NCBI RefSeq assembly: GCF_004343035.1
Contig: NZ_SMCQ01000007.1
Location: 44,183 to 108,182 of the forward strand
Direction: 5' to 3'
Source: Longibaculum muris
GTDB lineage: Bacteria; Bacillota_I; Bacilli_A; Erysipelotrichales; Coprobacillaceae
DNA: 64,000 nt
Numbering within the stretch: position 1 is the stretch's first letter; the number at the start of each line of letters is the position of its first letter. The notes under the pieces were generated by a model that saw nothing but the letters and a program-made list of their open reading frames with translations, had not been told where the DNA came from and ran no database searches. Both the position numbers and the translations under genes were made by a program. This document shows positions 8,409 to 16,125 of this stretch, one piece after another.

Positions 8409-9446
8409 ATGGATAGTATTGAAACATCGGCTGCAAAATTTTCTTCTGATTATTTTTTTCATTATCTTCTTCACCATTGTGACGAGGTGAGAAATCTGTT
8501 TGTTTCGCATTTGAGTGATCACCCCATCTTGAATACGGAGCTTACTGTTGCGGATTTCTATCAACGCAAAGAAAATGCTAAAAAGCGTATTTTGGATGTT
8601 GCGGTGGTTGATGACCAGGGATATTACTATGATTTAGAGATGCAAAATGGGGATATTAACAGATCTGAAATGATTAGATTTTTTAATTATGCATCACTTT
8701 TGTTAGATTCACAAATTAATAAAGGAAAAGACTATAATGTGAAAACAGTGAAAACGTTGATTATTTATACGGGTAAACCTATCCGTGATCTTGAGCATTT
8801 TGAACATCGTTTTGAGTTGATTGATTCTGATTATTTGATCAAGCTAAAAGACGGACCGATTGAAATTGAAATATTACAAATAGAAAGAATGGAGGAATTA
8901 GGAATGGAAGTTGTAAATAACGATCAATTTTATCGTATTGTACATATGTTTTCGAAGAATGAAGATTTTATTGATCATCATGATGATGAATTGTATACAT
9001 TAGTGCTTGATCACTATAATAAGTATCTTAATTCAGATGAATATATTGCGAATCTACAAATAGAAAGAGATCGTCGTGCATATCATACTGGAATGATACA
9101 AAGTAGAAAAGAAGGAGTTGAGGAAGGAAAGATAATTGGAAAACAAGAGGGAATCGAAGAAGGAAAGATAATTGGAAAACAAGAGGGGATCGAAGAAGGA
9201 AAGATAATTGGGAAACAAGTGGGGATTGAAGAAGGAAAGATAATTGGTAAGCAAGAAGGAATTGAGGAAGGTATGTTAAAAGCAAAAAGGGATTATATCT
9301 TAATACTTTTTAGAAAAGAATTTCCTTATGAAGATACTCGCTTTCTTGAAAATTTATCTATTGAACAGTATGATGCGATTATGAAGTTATTGAGTGAAAA
9401 TGGGAATCTAGAACAGATTTATGAAGTATGTCATATCTTCTTATAA
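8409..9446 (+). CDS. Rpn family recombination-promoting nuclease / PD-(D/E)XK 'transposase'
   Basis: 345 residues. The N-terminal 160 are a PD-(D/E)XK nuclease of the Rpn (PDDEXK_2) family: acidic ILDVAVVDD, then the YYYDLEMQ strand carrying the catalytic E-x-Q. The C-terminal half begins near Met166 and holds four in-frame 12-residue repeats (EEGKIIGKQEGI type, residues 238-285) and a conserved tail ending in LSIEQYDAIMKLLSENG. Rpn proteins are DNA endonucleases linked to RecA-independent recombination and phage defence. I chose the ATG at 8409 because AGAAAGGA ends 8 nt before it; the ATG at 8400 overlaps that site. See the internal start at 8891-8906 and the truncated relative downstream. 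Confidence 0.85.
   Translation: MDSIETSAAKFSSDYFFHYLLHHCDEVRNLFVSHLSDHPILNTELTVADFYQRKENAKKRILDVAVVDDQGYYYDLEMQNGDINRSEMIRFFNYASLLLDSQINKGKDYNVKTVKTLIIYTGKPIRDLEHFEHRFELIDSDYLIKLKDGPIEIEILQIERMEELGMEVVNNDQFYRIVHMFSKNEDFIDHHDDELYTLVLDHYNKYLNSDEYIANLQIERDRRAYHTGMIQSRKEGVEEGKIIGKQEGIEEGKIIGKQEGIEEGKIIGKQVGIEEGKIIGKQEGIEEGMLKAKRDYILILFRKEFPYEDTRFLENLSIEQYDAIMKLLSENGNLEQIYEVCHIFL
8891..8906 (+). promoter_or_regulatory. Internal ribosome binding site and in-frame ATG within the Rpn gene
   Basis: GGAGG at 8891-8895 is followed after 8 nt by ATG at 8904, in frame with the nuclease gene at codon 166. Translation from here would give a 180-residue protein lacking the nuclease domain (8904-9446). The separate gene at 9527 starts at the equivalent codon with the same GGAGG and 9-nt spacing. 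E. coli Rpn genes are reported to make small antitoxin forms from internal starts; use of this site is inferred. Confidence 0.5.
9120..9263 (+). repeat. Four in-frame 36-bp tandem repeats in the Rpn gene
   Basis: Units at 9120-9155, 9156-9191, 9192-9227 and 9228-9263 each encode a 12-residue unit of the EEGKIIGKQEGI type, nearly identical at DNA level. Being contiguous multiples of three, they can expand or contract without changing frame. Confidence 0.9.
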
Positions 9447-9526
9447 TTGAGTGTTTGAGCATAGTATATAAACTTAAAGGGTATTGATTAAAATCCAAAA
9501 AGTAAAGAAAACGGAGGAAATGAACA
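9447..9526 (+). pseudogene. Decayed remnant of a second Rpn nuclease domain
   Basis: The stretch at about 9468-9512 aligns loosely with the end of the nuclease region in the first gene (about 8838-8891), but carries gaps and no open frame. It suggests the downstream short gene came from a full-length duplicate whose nuclease part was deleted or decayed. Confidence 0.35.
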
Positions 9527-10060
9527 ATGGGACAAAATGATAATCAGTTTTATCAGATGGAATCAAAGGATGACAATTTTGTTGATGATGATATTGCAAT
9601 CCATTTGTTGGTGAGAGAATATTACAAGGAGCATCTTGATACTGGTGAATATATTGCTTATTTACAAAGGGAAAGAGATTGCCGAGCATATCATACTGGA
9701 ATGATACAAAGTAGAAAAGAAGGAGTTGAGGAAGGAAAAATACTTGGAAAACAAGAGGGAATTGAAGAAGGGATAAGGATTGGAAAAGAAGAAGGGTATG
9801 AAGAAGGGATAAGGCTTGGGAGAGAAGAAGGAAGAAAAATTGTAAAACAGAAGGAGATTGAAGAAGGAAGAAGACTTGGAAAAGAAGAAGGAATATTAGA
9901 AGTTAAAAGAGATTGTGTCTTAATGATTTTTAAAAAAGAATTTCCTTATGAAGATACACATTTTCTTGAAAATTTATCTATTGAACAGTATGATGCAATT
10001 ATGAAGTTATTGAGTGAAAATGGAAGTCTTGAACAAATCCATGAAGTTTTAAAAAAATAG
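9527..10060 (+). CDS. Rpn C-terminal-half protein without nuclease domain
   Basis: 177 residues, matching only the C-terminal half of the preceding Rpn protein: a shared DNQFY-type opening, then GEYIAYLQRERD, the identical YHTGMIQSRKEGVEEGK, degenerate 12-residue EEG/GK repeats, and the shared tail ending IMKLLSENG. Long DNA stretches (for example 9690-9740 against 9079-9129) are nearly identical, so this is a recent duplication. There is no PD-(D/E)XK domain. GGAGG at 9513-9517 sits 9 nt before the ATG. It may act as a stand-alone counterpart of the small internal Rpn product (an inhibitor), or simply be a surviving fragment. Confidence 0.65.
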   Translation: MGQNDNQFYQMESKDDNFVDDDIAIHLLVREYYKEHLDTGEYIAYLQRERDCRAYHTGMIQSRKEGVEEGKILGKQEGIEEGIRIGKEEGYEEGIRLGREEGRKIVKQKEIEEGRRLGKEEGILEVKRDCVLMIFKKEFPYEDTHFLENLSIEQYDAIMKLLSENGSLEQIHEVLKK

Positions 10061-10080
10061 GGTCAACTTCTCGTTGACCC
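10051..10080 (-). terminator. Terminator for the HAD phosphatase gene (minus strand)
   Basis: Inverted repeat GGGTCAAC / GTTGACCC with a 5-nt loop at 10060-10080. Read on the minus strand it ends in a run of T (10051-10057). It overlaps the end of the plus-strand gene. Confidence 0.7.
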
Positions 10081-10085
10081 TATAA

Positions 10086-10874
10086 TTATATAATTTGAAA
10101 ATGTTTTAACGCATTATAAATACCATTATCTTGAATGTCAGTTGTAATATAAGTGACTTCATCAAATAAAAGTGGATTACTATTCCCCATAGCAACAGCT
10201 TCTTTGGTGAATTTAAGCATTGGTAAGTCATTTGTAGAATCTCCAATACTTATTGTATCATCAATAGATATATGTAAATAATCAGCTATAAATTGTATAC
10301 CAGTTGCTTTAGAATAAGGTAATGGGACAATTTCTAAGAAATCAACATCTCTTTGAATAATATCAAAATCATCAGCCAATAAAACTCTAAATGCTTCAAT
10401 ATCAGATTCCTTTGTATACCAAGAAGCAAACTTATCAAAAGGAACAACATCATTTTGATTATATTTATGAACAGGAAATTTTTCCTTAATATATCTTTGT
10501 TCAACTCCTTGAACAAAAGGATGATATGAAACTTCTGGGAAATAAACACCATAACGTCCTTCTAAAACTGTATCAACATGATATTCATGTGTTTTTTGAA
10601 TGATTTTCTGTCTTAATTCATCAGAAATATCTACATGAAAAATAGGTTCGCCATGATATTCAATATATGTTCCACATCCACATATATATCCATCAAAAGG
10701 AATATCAGTAATCACTTGATCAATTGTAGAAATTGGTCTCCCAGTATTAATAAAACATTTATGTCCGTTTTGTTGAGCAAGTTGTATTGCTTTTTTAGTT
10801 GAATCAGGAACAGTAAAAGTTTGTTCATCTAGTAATGTTCCATCAATATCAAAAAATATTAATTTAGTATCCAT
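10086..10874 (-). CDS. Cof-type HAD family hydrolase
   Basis: 262 residues, the usual length of Cof/YidA-type HAD phosphatases. Motif I is FFDIDGTLL at residues 6-14, with a threonine-type motif II (FINTGRP). Motifs III and IV are in SKATGIQFIADYL and ISIGDSTNDLPML. Such enzymes dephosphorylate sugar phosphates or cofactors such as FMN and PLP; the substrate cannot be told from sequence. The start at 10874 has GGAGG 5 nt upstream; the frame extends further but without a ribosome binding site. It is divergent from nfnA. Confidence 0.85.
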   Translation of the reverse strand: MDTKLIFFDIDGTLLDEQTFTVPDSTKKAIQLAQQNGHKCFINTGRPISTIDQVITDIPFDGYICGCGTYIEYHGEPIFHVDISDELRQKIIQKTHEYHVDTVLEGRYGVYFPEVSYHPFVQGVEQRYIKEKFPVHKYNQNDVVPFDKFASWYTKESDIEAFRVLLADDFDIIQRDVDFLEIVPLPYSKATGIQFIADYLHISIDDTISIGDSTNDLPMLKFTKEAVAMGNSNPLLFDEVTYITTDIQDNGIYNALKHFQII

Positions 10875-10952
10875 AATTTCCTCCATTTCATTAATATCAT
10901 AGCTATAATTAAAAAATAGGTCAAGATATAAAGAGGAAATAATCAAGTTGTA

Positions 10953-10981
10953 TTGCGAAAAATTTTGCACTGTGATATAAT
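10953..10981 (+). promoter_or_regulatory. Sigma-A-type promoter for nfnAB
   Basis: TTGCGA at 10953-10958, 17-nt spacer, TATAAT at 10976-10981, preceded by a TGTGA extended -10 element. Confidence 0.7.
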
Positions 10982-11012
10982 TTCTATTAAATTTAAAGAG
11001 GGGATGATGCGG

Positions 11013-11840
11013 ATGTATAAAATATTACGTAAAGAAAAACTAAATGATGTTGTTGAATTAATGGAAATCCATGCGCCAAACGTTTCTAGAAAATGTGAGC
11101 CAGGACAATTTATCATTTTAAGAGTCGGTGAAGATGGAGAAAGAATTCCTTTAACAATCGCTGATTTTGATAGAGAAAAAGAAACTATTACAATTATTTA
11201 TCAAATTGTTGGATATTCTACTGAACAGTTAGCAAAATTAAATCAGGGGGATGAGTTAACTGATTTTGTAGGACCTTTAGGTGAACCAACTCAACTTCAT
11301 CAATCAAAACATGTTGTTGGGGTTGCTGGGGGAGTAGGAAGTGCACCTTTATTTCCTCAATTACGTGCTTTAGCCAATATGGGTGTGGAATGTGATGTCA
11401 TTATTGGTGGTAGAGAAGCTCAATATGTCTTATTAGCGGAAGAATTTAAAAAATTCTGTAAGAATGTATATATTACAACTGATGATGGATCACTTGGACA
11501 AAAAGGATTTGTTACTCAAGTATTAGCTGATTTAATTGAAAAAGGTGAAACAATTGATGAAGTTATTGCGATTGGACCTGTACCAATGATGAAAGCTGTT
11601 GTTGGTGTAACAAAACCTCATAACATTAAAACTTCTGTTTCATTAAATCCAATTATGATTGATGGAACAGGTATGTGTGGATGCTGTCGTGTTAGCGTTG
11701 ATGGAAAAATTAAATTTGCTTGTGTAGATGGTCCTGATTTTGATGGATTATTGGTTGATTTTGATGAATTAATCGCAAGACAAAAGATGTTTAAGAGTGA
11801 AGAAGCACATATCTGTAATTTAACGGGGGTGAAAAGATAA
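11013..11840 (+). CDS. nfnA: NADH-dependent ferredoxin:NADP+ oxidoreductase, subunit A
   Basis: 275 residues, the normal size for NfnA. It has the ferredoxin-reductase fold of PyrK-like proteins: a flavin-binding RIPLTIADFD segment, an NAD-binding GVAGGVGSAPLFP segment, and a C-terminal [2Fe-2S] site with Cys222, Cys224/225 and Cys237 inside DGTGMCGCC and ACVDGP; the Asp of DGTG could be the extra ligand reported for NfnA. With NfnB it couples NADH, NADPH and ferredoxin by flavin-based electron bifurcation. AGAGGGG at 10997-11003 places the start at the ATG at 11013. The stop overlaps the nfnB start by one base. A dihydroorotate dehydrogenase subunit is unlikely, since nfnB follows. Confidence 0.85.
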   Translation: MYKILRKEKLNDVVELMEIHAPNVSRKCEPGQFIILRVGEDGERIPLTIADFDREKETITIIYQIVGYSTEQLAKLNQGDELTDFVGPLGEPTQLHQSKHVVGVAGGVGSAPLFPQLRALANMGVECDVIIGGREAQYVLLAEEFKKFCKNVYITTDDGSLGQKGFVTQVLADLIEKGETIDEVIAIGPVPMMKAVVGVTKPHNIKTSVSLNPIMIDGTGMCGCCRVSVDGKIKFACVDGPDFDGLLVDFDELIARQKMFKSEEAHICNLTGVKR

Positions 11841-13228
11841 TGCCAAATATGTCATTAGAAAAGGTAAAAATGCCTGAACAAGATCCAAATGTAAGAAATA
11901 AAAACTTTGAAGAAGTTTCTTTAGGGTATACAAAAGAACAAGCAATGGAAGAAGCAACACGTTGTTTAAATTGTAAACATCAACCATGTAAAAAAGGATG
12001 TCCTGTAGGGGTACCTATTCCTGAATTTATTGCCGAAGTTGCTAAAGGGAACTTTGAAGAAGCTTATGAAATTATAACAAGAGAAAATGCCTTACCAGCA
12101 ATTTGTGGACGTGTTTGTCCGCAAGAAAATCAATGTGAAGGAAAATGTGTCCGTGGAATTAAAGGTGAATCAGTAGGAATTGGTAGATTAGAAAGATTTG
12201 TTGCTGATTATCATAGAGAACATGGACAAAAGAAAGCTTTAAATATTGAAAAGAATGGTAAGAAAGTTGCAATTGTTGGAAGTGGGCCAGCAGGTATTAC
12301 TTGTGCAGGTGAACTTGCTAAAAAAGGTTATGATGTAACTGTATTTGAAGCTTTGCATAAAACTGGGGGAGTTTTATCTTATGGTATTCCTGAATTCCGT
12401 TTACCTAAAGCTTTGGTTCAAAGTGAAGTTGATGGTGTTGCTCAATTAGGTGTTGATTTTGAAACAAATGTTGTAGTTGGAAGATCAATTACAATTGATG
12501 AATTACAAGAACAAGGATATGAAGCAATATTTGTTGGAAGTGGAGCAGGACTTCCACGTTTCCAAGGAATTCCAGGTGAAAACTTAAATGGTGTTTATGC
12601 AGCTAATGAATTCTTAACACGTGTTAACTTGATGAAGGGATATGAATTTCCTAAACATCCTACACCAGTAAAAATTACTGATACAGTATGTGTTATTGGA
12701 GCAGGAAATGTAGCAATGGATGCTGCAAGAACAGCAAAACGTTTAGGAGTTAAGGATGTTTATATTGTTTATCGTAGAGGAGCAGAGGAAGTTCCAGCCC
12801 GTGCAGAAGAAGTGCATCATGCTAAAGAAGAAGGTATCATCTTTAAATTATTAACAAATCCAGTTAAAATCAATGGTGAAGATGGATGGGTTAAATCTAT
12901 GGAATGTGTTGAAATGGAACTTGGTGAACCTGATGAAAGTGGAAGAAGGAGACCAGTTGTTAAAGAAGGATCTAATTTTACAATTGAAACAGGAACAGTT
13001 ATTGTTTCAATTGGACAAAGTCCTAACCCATTGATTAGACAAACAACACCAGGACTTGATACTCAAAAATGGGGTGGAATCATTGTTGATGAAGATACAA
13101 TGAAAACAAGTAAAGATGGTGTTTATGCTGGTGGTGATGTTGTCACTGGTGCAGCAACTGTTATTCTAGCAATGGGTGCTGGTAAAAAAGCTGCTCAAGC
13201 TATTGATGAAGCACTAAAAAATAAATAA
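11840..13228 (+). CDS. nfnB: NfnB / NADPH-dependent glutamate synthase-like subunit
   Basis: 462 residues with two N-terminal [4Fe-4S] cysteine groups (CLNCKHQPCKKGCP near 40-53; CGRVCPQENQCEGKC near 92-106), an FAD motif (VAIVGSGPAGITCAGELA) and an NADPH motif (VCVIGAGNVAMDAARTAKRLG). This is the glutamate-synthase small-subunit fold. The close coupling to nfnA and the lack of a large glutamate synthase subunit point to NfnB, which reduces ferredoxin and NADP+ in anaerobes. Some databases would label it gltA. It is the last gene of a two-gene operon. Confidence 0.85.
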   Translation: MPNMSLEKVKMPEQDPNVRNKNFEEVSLGYTKEQAMEEATRCLNCKHQPCKKGCPVGVPIPEFIAEVAKGNFEEAYEIITRENALPAICGRVCPQENQCEGKCVRGIKGESVGIGRLERFVADYHREHGQKKALNIEKNGKKVAIVGSGPAGITCAGELAKKGYDVTVFEALHKTGGVLSYGIPEFRLPKALVQSEVDGVAQLGVDFETNVVVGRSITIDELQEQGYEAIFVGSGAGLPRFQGIPGENLNGVYAANEFLTRVNLMKGYEFPKHPTPVKITDTVCVIGAGNVAMDAARTAKRLGVKDVYIVYRRGAEEVPARAEEVHHAKEEGIIFKLLTNPVKINGEDGWVKSMECVEMELGEPDESGRRRPVVKEGSNFTIETGTVIVSIGQSPNPLIRQTTPGLDTQKWGGIIVDEDTMKTSKDGVYAGGDVVTGAATVILAMGAGKKAAQAIDEALKNK

Positions 13229-13235
13229 TTTATTT

Positions 13236-13262
13236 GAGGAGATGTTATCTCCTCTTTTTTTG
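13236..13262 (+). terminator. Rho-independent terminator after nfnAB
   Basis: GAGGAGA, TGTTA loop, TCTCCTC, then seven T. Confidence 0.9.
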
Positions 13263-13432
13263 TAAAATGATATGGAAATTTTTGTATTTAAAGTGAATAT
13301 TATAGCTAGTGTGTTTAAGGTGTTTGAAAAGATTGCTTAAAAGCAGATATTGTAACATCAATAACAAAATTATAATTTGTATATGAGTTTTAATGATAAG
13401 TTTATGTTAATTCTTTTATCTTTTCAATTTAA

Positions 13433-13441
13433 TGATATAAT
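13433..13441 (+). promoter_or_regulatory. Extended -10 promoter of the diguanylate cyclase gene
   Basis: TGATATAAT, a perfect TGn-TATAAT extended -10, 25 nt before the ATG. No clear -35. The rest of the 13263-13450 gap shows nothing else I can name. Confidence 0.5.
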
Positions 13442-13465
13442 TAAAATCAAGAGGACGTGGTAAAA

Positions 13466-14566
13466 ATGAAAAACAAAGATTTGGCGTATGATAAATATCA
13501 AAGGATGAATTTTTATTGGTTGAAAACACATGTTAAACTTTTATATATAGGTTGTTTAATTGGATTTGTAGTAGAAGTAAGCATGATGTTTGCAATTTAT
13601 CAAATTGATTATTTATCTTCTAGTTTTTCACATTATATCCACAAGTATGTATTGTTTCCTACTCTTGTTAATTTAATGGTATGTTTTTTGGCATCATATC
13701 TCGTAAATAATCGTAAAATATCATTTAAATCAAAACAATATAGTGTATCTATATTGACTGTCATATTAACTTTTGTATTTTCTTCAGTCCATAATAGTTT
13801 TGTGTCAGTCTTAATCTTATTGGGATTTCCAATACTTATTACAATTATTTACGAAGATGAAAAGTTAACAAGTGTTGTGACGGTATTAAGTTTAATTTTA
13901 ATGTTTATAAGTAGTTGTTTTTTAGAATGGGATCCAGATAAAGTCTTTAATTCAACCTATCTTTTAAATACTATGGTTATTATGGTTTCGACTTTTTTGC
14001 TTTGGGTTATTAGTTGTTCAATGATTCATTTTATTGAGAAGAAAAGTAAAATTATAATTGAGGATAGTATGGAAAAATTTGATTTGGAAAAAAGAATATA
14101 TATTGACGGATTAACACTGATTAAAAATAAGGATGCTTTTGATAAAGAAATGGATGAAATCACGAAAGATTCTAAAAATATTTATCATTTGGTGATGTTT
14201 GATATAGATTTATTTAAAGCTTTTAATGATGATTTTGGTCATTTATTTGGTGATAGAGTTTTGACCTCAGTAGGAAAAATATTATTAGAAAATATTCCTG
14301 AACAATCTGCTTATAGATATGGTGGTGATGAATTTTGTGTTATATTTAAAAATTATTCGGAACATGAAATTGAAGAAAAATTAAAGTTGGTGCAAAAGCA
14401 ATTAAAAACAACTCAAATAAAGGGTGTGTCTGTAGAAATAACAATAAGTATTGGAGTTGCGGTAAAAGAAAATATAATGACTAAAGAAGAATGGATTGCA
14501 AAAGCTGATAAAGCTTTGTATTTATCTAAAAATAGTGGTAGAAACCAAATCACTTTTAGTCAATAA
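13466..14566 (+). CDS. Membrane-bound diguanylate cyclase
   Basis: 366 residues: about six transmembrane helices in the first 200, then a complete GGDEF domain with FDIDLFKAFNDDFGHLFGD and an intact RYGGDEF motif (near 287-293), ending ADKALYLSKNSGRNQ. It should make c-di-GMP at the membrane. No RxxD product-inhibition site is visible. The GTG at 13457 is too close to AGAGGA, so the ATG at 13466 is preferred. It sits immediately before the TasA-type locus but has its own terminator, suggesting a functional link (matrix control) rather than a shared transcript. Confidence 0.9.
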   Translation: MKNKDLAYDKYQRMNFYWLKTHVKLLYIGCLIGFVVEVSMMFAIYQIDYLSSSFSHYIHKYVLFPTLVNLMVCFLASYLVNNRKISFKSKQYSVSILTVILTFVFSSVHNSFVSVLILLGFPILITIIYEDEKLTSVVTVLSLILMFISSCFLEWDPDKVFNSTYLLNTMVIMVSTFLLWVISCSMIHFIEKKSKIIIEDSMEKFDLEKRIYIDGLTLIKNKDAFDKEMDEITKDSKNIYHLVMFDIDLFKAFNDDFGHLFGDRVLTSVGKILLENIPEQSAYRYGGDEFCVIFKNYSEHEIEEKLKLVQKQLKTTQIKGVSVEITISIGVAVKENIMTKEEWIAKADKALYLSKNSGRNQITFSQ

Positions 14567-14569
14567 TAA

Positions 14570-14604
14570 AAAACAGAAATTCAATGTTTGAGTTTCTGTT
14601 TTAC
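14570..14604 (+). terminator. Rho-independent terminator
   Basis: AAAACAGAAA / TTTCTGTTTT, 10-bp stem, 13-nt loop, separating the cyclase gene from the matrix locus. Confidence 0.75.
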
Positions 14605-14664
14605 TGATTTTGTTTATAAATCAAACTATTGTAAAGATGAAAATATATGATAAAATAATAACCG

Positions 14665-14697
14665 TGTGACTAGTGTGTGACGATAAATTATTATACT
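14665..14697 (+). promoter_or_regulatory. SARP-type promoter, site A
   Basis: TGTGAC at 14665-14670 and again at 14676-14681 (11-bp period), then 10 nt and a TATACT -10 at 14692-14697. It drives the first TasA-type gene. The repeats take the place of the -35 box. Confidence 0.75.
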
Positions 14698-14733
14698 TAT
14701 AGTATAAAATATTAAGGTAGAGGTGAATGCGCT

Positions 14734-15372
14734 ATGAAAAAGAAAATGACTCTTATGATAGTGGCTGCTGGGTTATTTGTTGTAGCAATAGTTGGTGGTT
14801 CAATTGCATATTTTACTGCTGATACAAGAGCTAAGAATGCTATTACTGCTGGTAACTTAGGAGTTGAATTAAAAGTAGATGAAGAAAAAGTATCTCAATA
14901 TATTGAAAATAATGGATTGAAAGTATCTGGAGCACTTCCGGGAGATAGATATGATTATCCAATTTATGCATATAATAGTGGGGATTTTCCATCATATATT
15001 CGTATTACATTAACAAAATATTGGAGTGACAGTCATGATGAAAAGAATTTTGACGCAGATTCAGCAAAGATTCTATTAGAAAATAATAACTCTGATTGGA
15101 TTATTGATACATCTGATGAAAATAATGAAGTTGTTTACTGTTACTATAAAAAACCAATTGATAGCAAGACATCAACTACTCATGTTGTTGATGCAATCAA
15201 AATTGCTGATTTAAAAAATGCTGATCAAGATTTGTATTCACCATTAACAATAAAAGTTGATGTTGAAGTTGATGCGATTCAAAAAGTTGCAGCAAAAGAT
15301 GCCATTTTAGCAGAATGGGGATTAGATGCTCAATTTGATTCTAATGGTAATATTGTAAGTATTAGTGAGTAA
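14734..15372 (+). CDS. TasA/camelysin-type matrix protein 1
   Basis: A 212-residue secreted protein. The N-terminus (lysines, long hydrophobic core, then GGSIAYFTADTRAKNAITAGN) is the SipW-dependent TasA/camelysin signal: the A-Y-F-T-A/D pattern after the core is diagnostic. The rest is a beta-rich domain with the family PGDRYDYPIYAYNSGDFPSYIRI segment. TasA-type proteins polymerise into extracellular fibres. It heads a run of three genes (spacings 13 and 2 bp) and is preceded by SARP-type site A. It has no cell-wall anchor, as expected. Which SipW homologue processes it is not known. Confidence 0.8.
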   Translation: MKKKMTLMIVAAGLFVVAIVGGSIAYFTADTRAKNAITAGNLGVELKVDEEKVSQYIENNGLKVSGALPGDRYDYPIYAYNSGDFPSYIRITLTKYWSDSHDEKNFDADSAKILLENNNSDWIIDTSDENNEVVYCYYKKPIDSKTSTTHVVDAIKIADLKNADQDLYSPLTIKVDVEVDAIQKVAAKDAILAEWGLDAQFDSNGNIVSISE

Positions 15373-15385
15373 AGGGGGAATCTAA

Positions 15386-16123
15386 ATGAAAAAGTTACTA
15401 ATAACAGGTTTAAGCATATGCTTGTCTTTATTGTTAAGTGTTAATGTAGCAAAAGCTGAAGATGATTCACCTTTTATTACTTTTGATGGTAATGCATCTC
15501 AATATTTCGAATTTAATACAAATCAAAATGAATTGACTGATAAATTCATGGGCATGATGCCTGGTGAAGAAAGAAGTGAAACTTTTACATTAGTTAATAA
15601 TGATCAAAGAGAAATGAAGTTTTATTTAAATACACAAGTTTTAAAGGATTTAAGTGAAGATAGTAAAACAAAAGGTGCAGTTTATGAAATCTCATTTACA
15701 AGAGATGGTGAAGAATTTTATAGAGGAACTATTGGTGGTGAAGATGGTTCATTAGTTGATTTAAGTGGTCAAAGCATGGGTGAAAACATGTTGATGGCTT
15801 CATTAAAAGAAAATGAAAAAAGTGTAATTAAAATGTCAATTGGTATTGATGGTGACTCAATGACAAATAGTTATCAAAATGCTGCTGGTGAGTTACAATT
15901 TGAATTCAGTGTAGAATATGATGATCCTGAAGTAGTACAACCAACAATTGTAGAAAAAATTGTCAAATTACCAGGGAAACAAATTAACAGATATATCAAT
16001 GCAGTAAAAACAGGTGACTATACAGAATTGTTACCACTAGTTGTTGGTTTAGCAATTAGTGCTGGATTAATTCTTGTCTTAGTTAAAACAAGAAAGAAAA
16101 AAGATACAAAGGAAGGAGAATAA
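15386..16123 (+). CDS. Anchored surface protein with VKTGD-type C-terminus
   Basis: 245 residues: a standard signal peptide (cut after about residue 24, VAKA|ED), an extracellular beta-sandwich-like domain with MMPGEERSETFTLVNND, resembling the transport- or fibre-associated domains next to TasA genes, then NAVKTGD, a hydrophobic helix and a KTRKKK tail. That end matches a variant sortase signal, or could be a simple membrane anchor. No sortase is encoded in the window. It lies 13 bp after the TasA gene and 2 bp before the next, so it is probably cotranscribed from site A. It may tether or cap the fibre. Confidence 0.65.
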   Translation: MKKLLITGLSICLSLLLSVNVAKAEDDSPFITFDGNASQYFEFNTNQNELTDKFMGMMPGEERSETFTLVNNDQREMKFYLNTQVLKDLSEDSKTKGAVYEISFTRDGEEFYRGTIGGEDGSLVDLSGQSMGENMLMASLKENEKSVIKMSIGIDGDSMTNSYQNAAGELQFEFSVEYDDPEVVQPTIVEKIVKLPGKQINRYINAVKTGDYTELLPLVVGLAISAGLILVLVKTRKKKDTKEGE

Positions 16124-16125
16124 TC

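Noticed and set aside
9120..9263. Regular 36-bp repeats as a CRISPR array
   Set aside because: Units are contiguous with no spacers, coding in frame, and no cas genes are present.
9028..9285. Two long minus-strand open frames across the Rpn repeats
   Set aside because: They are the antisense reading of the 36-bp repeats, Leu/Phe-rich low-complexity strings with no ribosome binding site.
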